NCBI GenBank assembly: GCA_920105625.2
Contig: OV050033.1
Location: forward strand, 128,959,821-129,023,820
Length of the DNA: 64,000 nucleotides
Source: Clusia tigrina
Lineage: Eukaryota > Arthropoda > Insecta > Diptera > Clusiidae
Reading direction: 5' to 3'
Shown: positions 52,320-63,429 of the stretch, piece by piece
Layout of the letters: each line of letters starts with the position of its first letter
How positions within the stretch are numbered: position 1 is the first letter of the stretch
Translations under genes and position numbers: made by a program
The notes under the pieces: generated by a model
Told to the model about the DNA's origin: nothing
Seen by the model: only the letters and a program-made list of their open reading frames with translations
The model's database searches: none

Positions 52320-53250
52320 AATGTTCCCTTCCGACTCAATACAGCAATTTGCACGGTCTAAAAGAGAGTCGAATGATTATTTTAGATCGTCGACCGGGAT
52401 GTCCTTCAGTATGTTGGTACAATCATTTTGAATGACATCTACGCCCACAAAATGCTTTCTTTTCATCGGCCAATGGATTTTTCCGAAAAGGTAAAAGTCG
52501 CATGGTCCCAAATCGGGCGAATTCTGGCCGGGGCACTTAAAATGCGATTTTTAGACAAAAAATCGTTGAAAAGTGTCGATCGATGAGATGGCGCATTATC
52601 GTGCAGCAAACGCCAACTTCCTTCTGAGCGAAATTCCGGCCGAATACGACGAATAAGATGCATCAAACGACAGGAGGGAGTTGTTCATTAACGGTTTGGC
52701 CCGTTGAAACAAACTTTCTGTGGATATACTCTTGGAATCGCAAAGGAAAATCAAAATGTCTTCACTTTTGACTTCTCGAAACGAGATTTTTGGGGTTTTG
52801 GCTCGTCTGGTGTGTTCCACTCTGCACTTTGGTGCTTAATTTCTGGATCAAATTGAAAACGCCAAGTTTCATCATCAGCCACATCCGATCTAGCAACAGT
52901 TCTCTGCCAGACACACACGCTACAAGAACATAGGAACTCTGGGTTTCAATCGCTCTCTCATTGTTTTCGTTCGCATTGTTTTCGTTCGCATGTTGAATTC
53001 TAAGCAATTTTTGGTCGTTAGTCAACTTGTGGAGAACAAAGCGGGCAAATACTTTGCGGCTGCCCAAATGTTGGGTCAAAATGCTATAAACTGATGTTTT
53101 GCGATGCTCAATTCCAATTCCATGAGTTTCAATGAAGATTTTCGCTGATCTTTGATGAATTCCCGTACGATTTTGATGGAATCTGCGGTGTTCATGGATT
53201 TCGATTGACCAACATATTGCTCATCATTTATGTCCTCACGACACTATCCG
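52320..53250 (-). pseudogene. Decayed mariner transposase
   Basis: The minus strand reads, across several frames, LTQHLGSRKVFARFVLHKLT, a V-D-D-E-T-W-like segment, WHTPDEPKPQKSRF, GSWRLLHDNAPSHRS (second catalytic Asp) and a D-F-Y-L-F-G-K motif. Stops and shifts break it. It is in the same orientation as Ork1. Confidence 0.8.
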
Positions 53251-53271
53251 TCAGCTTACCTCACACATATT

Positions 53272-53301
53272 AATGAATGAATGAATGAATGAATGAATGA
53301 A
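53272..53301. repeat. (AATG)n microsatellite
   Basis: About seven uninterrupted ATGA/AATG units. Confidence 0.9.
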
Positions 53302-54229
53302 ACAATGAGAGAAAATGTATCTCGACTAATTTGATCTATTGTACTCCTGCATGTACATATTAAGGGTCCTCTATCAGTCCAACAGTTCAAAGGAAACTTA
53401 GCACTTAGTTGGTTTCATTGCTCTAATATATCAGGCCTCGGGCCAGTAATGCCCCAGATATGTCTTCGTACTGCGAGCTAAGGCTTCGCAGTTCATTAGA
53501 AGGTGCTCTCTGGTGAACCTCACACATATATTCACTGAAATTCTTATTATGAGTTTAATTGCTAGAGAGCACAACGGTCAACAACAGGCGTAGCAATGTT
53601 GCAGTTACAATAGTTTGCTTCATATTACGAGTACTGGGAAATTGTTACACGTGGAAGTAATTCCGTTGCAGCAAACATATGAATCCAACATTGAAAAGTC
53701 CGCGACTATTCACACTTGACCATTTATTTAATTGATTCAATTGAATACTTAAATTGAATTAAAGAAATCCTCAAAAGAAACGCTTTAAGAGAGCCTTAAT
53801 TCGCAGCGCTTGACAATAATTCACTTAAATCCTCTTCAATGGGCGGGACAATTGTCGCAGCCGTAATCACTGTGGCGACATTCAGAGCACTTAATGCACC
53901 CACTGTGGTGCACATTTGTGTTCTTGCTTGGGTTTGTGTTGTTGTTGTTGGTGGTGAAGGCAGCGGCTTAAATGATTGTGAATGAACTTTAAATGGAGTG
54001 TAGTGTGTTAAGTTGGAGAAGTGGGGAATATAAGAAAGTCTAACGGCCACCTTGGTGTGGTGGTATGCACGGTAGTCTCACGGTTGTGGGATCGTGGATT
54101 CGTTTTTTGCTGAGGGTATGGACTCGAAATGCTTATTTTACTCGTCGAGTGGCAGAAGATGGTTCATAACATAGTTCGTGACATAAATGATGAGCAACAT
54201 TATGTTAGCCAACCGAAATACATGATCAC

Positions 54230-54720
54230 CGCAGATTCCATCAAAATCGTGGGAAAATCTTCATTGAAATTCATGGAATTGGAATGGAGCATCGCAAAAA
54301 ATCAATTTTTCGCATTTTGACCCAACATTTGGGTTGCCGAAAAGTGTTTGGCTTATTTGTTCCGCACAAGTTGACTGAAGACCAAAAATTGCTCAGATTA
54401 TAATATTCGAAGGACACCATCAAGAACGGCAAAAATGGCAAAAAATTCGTGACTGGTGAGAAAGAAGCTCCAAAGTGCCGAGTGGAGGCGTCCGACGAGC
54501 TAAAAACCAAAAAAATATCGTTTCGGGAAGTCAAAAGTGAAGACAGTGTTGTCTTGCTTTTGCGATTTCAAAGGGATCATCCTCAAAGAGTTCGTTCAAA
54601 GGGGCCAAACTGTTAATCCACAACTCTATATTGGCGTTTTGAGGCATTTGGTGCACTGTATTCATCGTATTCGGTCGGAATGTCGAGCAGAAGGAAGTTG
54701 TGACCCCATACAAAATGCAT
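54230..54720 (+). pseudogene. mariner transposase fragment, plus strand
   Basis: Readable pieces in shifting frames include 'SAEWRRPTS' and 'KVKTVLSCFCDFKGIILKEFVQRGQTVNPQLY' with 'RHLVHCIHRIRSECRAEGS'. They are related to the relic at 52320-53250 but opposite in orientation. It is truncated before the second catalytic Asp. Confidence 0.7.
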
Positions 54721-54779
54721 AAATACAAATTATACAGCCAAAATGCTAAATTCATATTGTAGTATAGTTTCTGGCGCTC

Positions 54780-55615
54780 CCAATCGGAGCATAAGGCGCT
54801 AACAAACTCCATGGTACTCGATGTTGGCTTTCTGCTGGGTTGTTGTCATCCATGTTTGCCTTGGACGACCTCGGCACTTGCTGCCTTGCAGATTCCACTG
54901 GAATACCGTGTTTGCTACGTTGTCATCTTCTTGTCGCAAACTGCGACTAATCCACTTCCACGTCCTTCTCTTCATCGCCGCGTTCACCGATTCGCTGTTG
55001 GTGAGAGCTAGCAATCTTCATTGGAGATGATAGCTGGCCAGTGAATGGGGTATATGAACCTTGACAGAATTTCTGGAACCTATTACAGATAACATTTCAG
55101 ACCATTCATGTCTGCGATCCATATAACAGCACTGGTTTAAAATCTTGAATCTTTTAAATCTGTAGCCTAGTATTCAGGGACAATTCACGTGATCGCCATA
55201 CCTTTTATCTAGCTCTAGCTTTGTTTAGTAGAGCCACATCGTCATTTGTGGCCCCACCAACTAGCAGAACTCTTCAACGTCTTCGACACAGACAAACGAT
55301 GCCATCACTGCTCAGAGTAAGTAGGAGCTGGTTTGATGTTACTACTCTCATCATCAGCTTGGTCTTTGTCATGGATTATCATCCGACCGACTGCCAAAGC
55401 GTTTTCTGTGAGGCGAGACAGTTTATCCTTAGCTCCTTGCAAAGGGTGTGTCATAAAACCGATGTCATCTGCGTAGTCTAGGTCACTTGGTTTCTGGTGC
55501 GGTTGCCATTACAAGCCGTCAGGAGCTTCGATGTTTGTTTTCTTCAGTACGCTGTCCAGTACCACAATGAAAAGTAACGACGAGAGTGCATCCTTGCCTC
55601 ACACAAGTTTTTGTT
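54780..55615 (-). pseudogene. Decayed RTE/CR1-like LINE reverse transcriptase
   Basis: The minus strand carries SDLDYADDIGFMTH, the catalytic Y-A-D-D box, near 55480, then 'LSRLTENALAVGR'. After broken frames the C-terminal segment follows: RRTWKWISRSLR, VFQWNLQG, RGRPRQTWM. The W-N-x-Q-G ... R-G-R-P-x-x-T-W end is common in RTE- and CR1-type LINEs. Confidence 0.75.
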
Positions 55616-55619
55616 TTTT

Positions 55620-55995
55620 TTTTAATCGAGACATATTGGCATACAACATTAATAGAGATAATTGGATAAAGAACTTCCTGTCTTTTTGAACCTTAAACTA
55701 CTTAGAAATACCTATTATATAATAATTATTGTTATATAGAGAGTTCTATTGCATACTTTTAGACATATGACATATATTTGTGTCATTAGTAGATTATAAG
55801 TTATAATCTAAGCTTTATGTGAACTGTAGTCTGTAAGCTCTACGTCATAACATAAACATTGTCATTGGCAGTCAAGCCACGGGTCTCAAAGAAAGTGTGT
55901 GAATAAAGAACGGGATTCGTTTTTGCAATCTAAAACTCCAACGGATCATTATCCCGAGTATATTACAATTATAATAACACTAATAATTATAATAA
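55620..55995. other. AT-rich sequence, nothing recognised
   Basis: No coding or repeat motif identified. Confidence 0.5.
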
Positions 55996-55999
55996 TAAG

Positions 56000-56760
56000 A
56001 AACTCAATATTGCGGAAATAACCGCTATTCACGAACCCTTGAATTGGTTGAGGATAACCGAGGTAGCCGGTAACGACAGCCAAGCTGCCCTAAGGGCTTT
56101 GGATGTACTCCAAATAACATCAAGGAGTATCTTTACGAGATGGCTAAACAATTCCATATCCATTTATGCTGAGTACTAGGTCATATGGACATAACAAGGA
56201 ACTGCAAGGCTGATCAACTTGCGAGAGACGCCACTTGTATGCCAAATGTTAGTAGGCTCTGATTATCCCTCTCGCAACTTGTAAGCTTCTCATAAGGGAG
56301 ACACTGATTAACTCTACCAATCAAAGGTGGATTTGTGCCACTACCGTGCAAAATCACCAGGCAAACATGGTCGAGGCTAAATCTACGTATATCCAAGAAT
56401 ATCACTAGATTCAATATACTACAAATTAGGAATCTAATAGGAGCCTTCACGGGACATTGTCTAATAGGAAATCATGCAAGAAGAAGAGTTTATACCCATG
56501 ATGTCTGTGTCAGCTGCAGGAACGAGGAGGAACTGGAAACGGTCCAGCATCTCTTCTGTACATGCCCAGCTTTTGCTAGAAATAGGAAATGTTTACTAGG
56601 ATCCCACTACATACCAAGTATAGATAATCTATACCAGTCAGGTGGTAACAACCTTCTTCGCTTTATTAAAGACTCAGGTTGGTTCAATATGGAGGGGCTG
56701 CCCGCGACTCACAACGGACCCAACTGGTGGTCTAAGTAGCATCACTGTTGTCTAGGTGAA
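56000..56760 (+). pseudogene. LINE RNase H end and C-terminal zinc domain
   Basis: Plus strand: a degraded RNase H end (VLGHMDITRNCKADQLAR) is followed, after stops, by an open 134-codon frame (56335-56739). That frame ends with CVSCRNEEELETVQHLFCTC, P-A-F-A-R-N-R-K-C-L-L-G and NNLLRFIKDSGWF, the typical zinc-binding tail of R1/Jockey-type pol. The closing 'cctacctacctaacg' may be its 3' end. Confidence 0.75.
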
Positions 56761-57164
56761 GCGGCTGCCCAACATACCTACCTACCTAACGCAACATTGA
56801 AAGTTGCAAAGTGCTGAGTGAAATCTTGTCAACTTTGCCTCAGCTCTAACAAAATTCCGAGCTTATTGGTAAAATAGGGCCCTGTACACAAACGGTAAAG
56901 TACTTCGTAATTTACGAGTACCTTAAATAAGTCTGGCAGAGAACTTGATAAACTAACGCCGCAGTCGGGGGAATACAAAAGACACAATGAACAATTAAAC
57001 GCACAAATACGACAATTAGAAAGAAGATAACGATTTAATTGAATGGTGTGCACGATCAAATTTCCAAACAACAAACAAATTAGGAAATGAAAATGTGTTC
57101 AAGCGAGAATTAGATTAATTTAGGTTCAAAGCGAGCGACGGTAATCTCTTCATTGTACAGAGAG

Positions 57165-57425
57165 ATACAATAGAGAATAACACGGATAGACAGAGTCACA
57201 GAAAGGAGGACTGAGGGAGAGGAAATAGGGGGAAATTGACTAGAAAGAGAGGGGCAGAGTGAGACAGAGTGAGGCAGAGAGTAATAGACAGATAGAGATA
57301 GAAAGAGGGAGAGAGTGGTAGAGTGATATAGATTGATAGACAGATAGAGTGATATAGAGATGGAGAGTGATAGAGAGATGGAGAGTGGTAGAGTGACAGA
57401 GAGGTAGATAGACTAATAGAGCGCC
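57165..57425. repeat. GA-rich low-complexity tract
   Basis: Imperfect (AGAGTGAT/AGAGAGATGG) repeats over about 260 bp. Open frames on the minus strand here are leucine/serine/tyrosine low-complexity artefacts. Confidence 0.85.
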
Positions 57426-57983
57426 AGAGTTCCATTGTGATAGAAACAATACATAGTAAGACAAGACTGAACACAGCAGCCACCGTGTAAGAGCAATAAA
57501 TCTGATATAATCTGAGCATACTAATTAAATAATCACATTAATTGAAATGACATTTTGTCGTGTCTTCAACAAAAGCTATAATTTATTGCCATCTCTCCGG
57601 CCACTGAATGCGTGACCCTGTCGCTGGCGATCAGGTCTGTCATAAAACGCCTCATAAAAACGAATCAAATCATCATCACATGATTGTGTGTGATTGTGCC
57701 AGGGCAGCCTTAGAAGCTGAATAGCGCAGATTTAATATAATTTCGTGCGGGTGAATGGAGAGAATGCAGCGACAGCTTTGGAAGACGACGTTTTAACAAT
57801 TTAAACGCTGCTTGAATTAAATGCAATTTAGTCTTTAGCGAAAATTACTTTTGCACAACAAAAGCAAATAAGTTCTGTGTGCAAAATGCAAATTATTCAA
57901 TGTGGTTAAAGTGGTTAAATCTGACAATTTATGAGGAGTAAATTTGAACAAAAGGACACTTAAATGCTTCAAATAGTCCAATT

Positions 57984-58152
57984 GAAGGTGATTCCGAAAG
58001 GTCAAAGTATACTTTGGAAATCATGAGATCAGATACTCTACGAAAATGTTGGTACTACATACAAAAGGACAGAACAAGGAAGGTGACTGAAAGGTCGAAG
58101 TCTACTCTGGAAATCATGAGATCAGATACTCTACGAAAATGTTAGTACGACC
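57984..58152. repeat. Two-copy direct repeat of about 73 bp
   Basis: The segment 'aaggtga-t-cgaaaggtc-aagt-tact-tggaaatcatgagatcagatactctacgaaaatgtt-gtac' occurs at 57984-58056 and 58080-58152. A further loose repeat of 'tatccttcgttcaa-gattt' follows at about 58368-58460. Confidence 0.8.
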
Positions 58153-58469
58153 TATGAATTTACACGCTATGAGTATGATATGATTGATGAGTGATTTGGA
58201 GGCGTTTAGGAAGAGTACTGGCTTCAATCACGAATATAAATTCTCAATAACAAACCAATTTCTGAAATGTTCTCTGTGAGACCCTAAGTATTATTAGAAA
58301 GAATCAAGGATTCGCATTAAGAATTGTTCAAACATTTACTCTCTCTGATAGACTCTAAACAAATGCATATCCTTCGTTCAATGATTTGCATTAAGAATTG
58401 TATAAAAATTGCGCATTGAGGCATACTAAAGTAATTGATATCCTTCGTTCAAGGATTTGTATAAATAAT

Positions 58470-59230
58470 TGTCAAAAAATTTACTTCACATTAAGAGATC
58501 ATAAAAATAAATATCATTTGCAGATCCCTTATTCTTCTAGTTGGATCAATGAAAACTGGGTAAACGAAAAATTTTCAAGATAAGTATTTTGAAATGGGCA
58601 TAGAGACCTCCTTTTAAGGCGGTCCTCGGGCCTGCCCAACACTTCTATAGTAATTAATGTAATATCTGACATGAGTTCCAAGGAATTATATTGATAACTA
58701 ATATGGGAACGGTTATTTCACCTCGAGGTTGCATAATTGATAGAGGTATCTACCGGATCTAACCAAAAACTTATCTTTTATAGATGACAACATCCACCCA
58801 CCCAACCCGCATATGTACTGTCTCCAAATTTTTCTCGCGATCGCTGTCGTAGGAAGAATGTGATGATACCACGCAAATATGACATCTTATGTAGTATTGT
58901 TTGCAGAGACAGAATATTTGTCTTCAGTCACCGGAAAAAACGTGGAGCAGATGCATACATCCGTTCTGACATGATGAATACATCCTTCAGATTCCTGCAA
59001 CCGTTGAGATCTTTTGTTCATTGTATAAAGTCCCCCTCAATCGTTCACACAAATTTGTCAAACATCCACTGTAGCTGTCAGGAAAACCCCCGATCAGAAA
59101 AATGTCATATACAAAGATTTACCCTAGCGTAGGCACTCCTCTTAAATGACCATCTGATAGTGGTGCTGTAGATAGGTGAAATACAGGCGGCGCCATTAAC
59201 CTTTCCAACTTTAAGATGGTTCCATTCAGA
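58470..59230. other. No gene recognised
   Basis: Possible highly decayed LINE sequence in the minus orientation, but no motif is firm enough to name. Confidence 0.35.
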
Positions 59231-59239
59231 CTACTGGGA

Positions 59240-60070
59240 GTCTCTTGGAGTTCCTATAGTAAATCAGTGATATGTTCATATTACTGCGATGTATATCCAC
59301 ATTTGAGGAAACAAACCTCTCTTCGGCCCAGTGCTATTCTAATCGATTCTGTGGCTATTTTTATGCATTTGTTGGAAGATAGAATTACATGGAAGCATAG
59401 AATAGTTGGTTCCGGTATGTCCGCTATATAGAGAAGATAGAGTGTTGGTCCCAGTGAGCTTTCTTGGTGGACATCAGAATATATTTGGCGTAATTTGGAG
59501 CACTCGTCGTTATATTACAGATAGAAGTGTCTATCGTACAGGTCACTTTTAATTAGGTCGAAGTAGGAAGGTAGGTAGGAGTGGCAGCTTGTTTCACCAA
59601 AAGCACGCTTGCGGACATCGTATGGCCCGTTGTGATGCAGCGGCGCTGTTCAAATACTGGCTAAAATTCTCTTACTTAAAGATGGTGATAGTCAGCACAA
59701 GAACAGCGCAGAGAAAGGCACGACTCCCCCATTATGTCGCAGGAAACCATCCTGATAATTTTTATGAATAGTGAAGGATGACATGGGGCACCAATGGTGT
59801 AATTGCTTCTTCGGTCCAAGGATGGGCAGTAAGAGGTAAAACACCGTCTCCTCCTCCTCTTCGGAACCACGCAGAGGCCGATCTAAACCGACACAGTTGT
59901 TGACAGAAACTGGCGATCGAGTCGAAGAAGTTGATTGGTTCTGTGTAGGTCGAAGTATTCCGGTAGCATATTATTAAGCTTAAGTAAAAGACCTTCACCG
60001 CAAACACTATCGAAGGCCTTTGCTACGTCTAGATAAACTGACACATAATAGTTTCCCCCATCCAATTAAT
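59240..60070 (-). pseudogene. Decayed Jockey-like LINE RT fragments
   Basis: The minus strand reads VYLDVAKAFDSVCGEGLLLKL and MLPEYF (about 60040-59950), the RT block holding the first catalytic Asp in Jockey-clade elements. Further on, 'ADIPEPTI' is placed where these elements have the segment before the Y-A-D-D box, but the box itself is lost. Other sequence between is scrambled. Confidence 0.6.
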
Positions 60071-60559
60071 TTTATATTTTATCGGTTACTATATGAACTT
60101 GGTGTAAAGTCGAAACCCAAATTTCAGGGATCAGGATTTATAGGTTTTTCAATACGGTCAAGAAGCAATTTATTGAATATTTTAGATATAATAGGCCTTA
60201 TCGACCTATATGATGCATCCTTCTTAGCACACTTCTACTTTGAACTCTAAATTTAAAGCAATTTAAACGCGACACAGTGCTATAATGGCCTATATGGAAT
60301 AACCTCCCTCGCACAAAAGTTGGCAGAAAATCAGTCAACGATCGGCTCAGCAAACGCTACGAATGCTTTAATTGAACTCAGTTTAATACATAAACTACAA
60401 TTAACTAGTTTAAGGTCATTACAAACTCATACGTTTCCTTTATAAATAAATGCTCATCTTCATTGAAGCTAATTTTTAGTTTTTACACGAAAATGCAATC
60501 AAGCATTAAACGCAAACCCAAATTCAATTCAATTTAAATCAATGTAAGGCAAAAACAAA

Positions 60560-61080
60560 ACAAAAATTTGATGAAAACGTTCCAAAAGTGAAATAACAAT
60601 CCGGAAATCATGTAAGCGACACCGCGCTACGCCATGCTAATCGCACCAGGCCACCGCCAATGCACTACAACAATACACACCACCACCGCACCACCACCAC
60701 ACCAGCCCCACTACCAAAAATAATAACAACATAGCGGCGAATTGAATTGCCTAAACAAAAATATAATCGCCACGAAATGTCACGCTGACATTTTTCGTAC
60801 ACTGGGGTACTCGATTTGACCGCCATCCGCCAGTGACGTCATGCAGGTCGCTTGCATTCCATCAGGCTTTTTGAATATTGAGCGAAGTTCAGATTTACAT
60901 AACAAGCAACGGCAAAGGCGGCGTACCACAGAGTGTGTGTGTGTGTGTTTGCGTGGTTTCGTGCACTTGCCTCGTAATTTGACATTTTGTTGTTGTTGCC
61001 ACCGGTCTCTGGCAGCTGCGATCATGCTCATGATCGCCGCCAGCGCCAGATATGCGCGTGTGTGATAAAGTTCGCCAGTG
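60560..61080. promoter_or_regulatory. TE-poor, GC-richer patch with a full CRE palindrome
   Basis: Among AT-rich repeats this stretch has (CAC)n and (TG)n runs, a perfect TGACGTCA at 60834-60841, and a 9-bp inverted repeat with a 2-bp centre (61018-61037). Such a patch could be a promoter or enhancer of the gene to which the first Ork1 exon belongs. This is inference only. Confidence 0.3.
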
Positions 61081-61354
61081 ATTTAACTGGGTGTGTAATG
61101 TTGATCAAGCAAATTAATTGGCGTTTGTTATCTCTCTGTGGGGGGATATGAACGAAGGAGTGCTCGAACGCCGTTAGGTCAGTTTATGTGGCACATTAAA
61201 ATGCTGTGACAGTTTTCAAGTTCGATGTCAAAGTTTTATTTTGATGCCAACTGCAACGGCCTGAACAGTTTGTTTAGCTCACGGTCATTTCAATTTACAT
61301 GTGTGAAAACATTATGTCAGGTGTTTGGGACTCTAAACACAAGGAATTCGATAT

Positions 61355-61560
61355 TTATACGAGGGTAGTCCCAGAAGTAGACGACCTAACCACTGGCGTG
61401 ATAATATGATCGGATCAGTGGGGCGTGAGTCTGTGGATTTCATAACAATGTGTAAGTAAACTGCAATTATGGGTGTATTTATATTGCCCAACTATGATGA
61501 TGATTATAAGAATTCCAATAGTGCTCAGATTCAATTAAAGAAATCGTAATATAAGGTATG
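61355..61560 (+). repeat. Dispersed repeat also found at 20095-20385 and 26501-26791
   Basis: Starts 'acgagggtagtcccagaagta', then a block matching the reverse complement of the two other copies up to 'ttcaattaaagaaatcgta'. No open frame. Possible short non-autonomous DNA transposon. Confidence 0.55.
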
Positions 61561-61649
61561 ATATAGTGTAAATATAGGTATGATATATTTGCTACTGCGA
61601 TCGCTATACGATTGCAACTTCATTGTCAACCTACGAGGGTAGATATATA

Positions 61650-62938
61650 CGAGGGCGGATTGATATTGAAGCTACCTAAGTAGGAAAAAAACATTTTTTT
61701 TTGTCAAAAACCATTTATTTCTCAACATAGTCTCCTTTTACTTCGACACACTTAGTAAGACGATATTCCAACTTTTTTATACCATCTGAATAATACGATT
61801 TCGGGAACCCCTCAAAATACGCGTTAGTTTCGGTAATCACTTCTTCGTTTGAGATGAATCTTTTTCCTGCGAGCCATTTTTTCAAGTTTGGAAACAGGAA
61901 AAAGTCACTAGGAGCTAAATCTGGACTATAAGGTGGATGATTAACCAATTCGAAGTGTATTTCACGTAATTTTAGCATCGTATCTAATGCTGTGGGAACC
62001 GGTGCGTTGTCTTGAAGAAAGAGCATTTTTTTCTTCTTTAAATGTGGTCGTTTTTCCTTGATTGCATCAATCAATTGATCCAATAATGCACGATAATACT
62101 TTCCTGTGATTGTGGATCCTTTTTCAAGATAATCGATGAGCAATATTCCGTGTGCATCCCAAAATCCAGTGGCCATAACCTTGCCAGCCGATTTCACTGC
62201 CTTCGCCTTCTTCGGAGCACTTCCACCAGCTTCCACCCATTGTTTCGATTGATTTTTGGTTTCAGGTGTGTAGTGGTGGACCCACGTTTCATCAACAGTT
62301 ATTAATCGACGCCAAAAATCAACAGGATTACGCTTTATCATGTCCAAACACCGCTGTGAAGTGGTCTGTCGAACTCGTTTTTGTTCGACACTGAGCAAAC
62401 GCGGCACCCATCTTGCCGATAGCTTTTCATATGCAAATGTTCATGCAAAATGTTGAACACGCGTTCATATGATATGTTTAATATTCAACAATCTCACGAA
62501 ACTTGACTCGGCGATCATTCATAACGATATCGAGGATTTTCTTGATATTTTCTTCAGTAACCACCTCTTTTGGCTTTCCTGTTGATGGTATTGTTGCAGT
62601 GCTTGTTCGGCCGCGTTTAAATTCAGCAATCCAATATTTTACCATGTAATCTGACGGAGCAGACTCACCGTAATGTTTATCGAGCTTTTCTTTTGTCTCT
62701 TTCGCCGTTTTCCCTTTCAAATAATAGCGTTTAATCACTGCACGAAATTCGCTTTGTTCCATTATTCAAGAAACACAAAAATTGCTTACTTCACACGACT
62801 ACAACAAATAAACTAATCGATGAATTTGGATGAAATTTTAACAGCTGACGTTTGACAGATCGCAATTTCTAAAAAAAAAAGTTTTTGTATTTGTGCTGCC
62901 ATCTAGCGCTAGGTAGCTTCAATATCAATCCGCCCTCG
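61650..62938 (-). mobile_element. mariner-family transposon with perfect terminal repeats
   Basis: 1289 bp with 29-bp perfect inverted repeats (61650-61678 and 62910-62938, starting CGAGGGCGGATTGATATTG) and flanking TA dinucleotides. The transposase gene is on the minus strand, with a few frame lesions in its middle. Length, TA target and D,D34D transposase fit mariner. Confidence 0.95.
61715..62762 (-). pseudogene. mariner transposase (D,D34D), frame-broken
   Basis: The N-terminal part (62762-62478) has the helix-turn-helix start MEQSEFRAVIKRYYLKGKT and GRTSTATIPSTGKPKEV. After a stop near 62478 and a second break in an A-run near 62420, the catalytic part (to 61715) runs VDETWVHHYTPETK, FLQDNAP and YSPDLAPSDFFLFPNLKKW. 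The last Asp lies 34 residues after the second, the classic mariner spacing. The break region still shows the expected amino acids in other frames, so the damage is small and recent. Confidence 0.9.
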
Positions 62939-62999
62939 TAGATATATAGATAGAAGTGGAGTAGGCCGGAGTGCCACCGAAGAAGGAGGACTCTTTAAT

Positions 63000-63255
63000 A
63001 CGTCTATCTTTGGAACCTCTTCCAAGTGCTTACTGATGACGTAACTGCTTCAATAAGGTTAGAGGTTGTGAGATGGGTCCCAGTCACTGCCTCCAATATC
63101 CATCGATTCTCTTCAAACATTGGACAGACGAAAATTATATGTTCTGCATCTTCACTCACTATGCACGTCGGTCACAGCGGGTCTGCTACAATATTGAACC
63201 TATTCAAATAGTGTCGAAAGCTCGCAATGACCTGAAATGAGATGCGTGGTGTAGA
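63000..63255 (-). pseudogene. LINE C-terminal zinc-domain scrap
   Basis: The minus strand across two frames resembles 'G-H-C...', then E-D-A-E-H-I-I-F-V-C-P-M-F-E-E-N-R-W, the zinc-binding tail that follows RNase H in LINE pol. It is broken by stops. Confidence 0.55.
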
Positions 63256-63429
63256 AGTCTGGCCACGCAAAGTCAATCTTGTACCACAATTCGATATCAG
63301 GGATCAGTATATGTATACTCGTATGTGTGTGGGTGCTTGAAGATCTCCTTCCAAATTTTCTGGCCTACTCTAATTCTACATATCTATCTATTCTATCTAG
63401 ACGACCTATGAAAGATCACAAAACAAATT

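Noticed and set aside
53796..54050. 84-codon minus-strand frame ending ...PPIEEDLSELLSS
   Set aside because: Not repeat-like, but no family recognised, no splice signals connecting it to Ork1 and a threonine/glutamine low-complexity middle. Left unassigned; transcript data would decide.
54045..54115. tRNA- or SINE-like sequence (tggtgtggtggtatgcacggtagtctcac)
   Set aside because: An A-box-like stretch is visible, but the B box is poor and I found no tail or target duplication.
57196..57519. Leucine/serine-rich minus-strand frame of 107 codons
   Set aside because: Translation of a GA-rich low-complexity tract.
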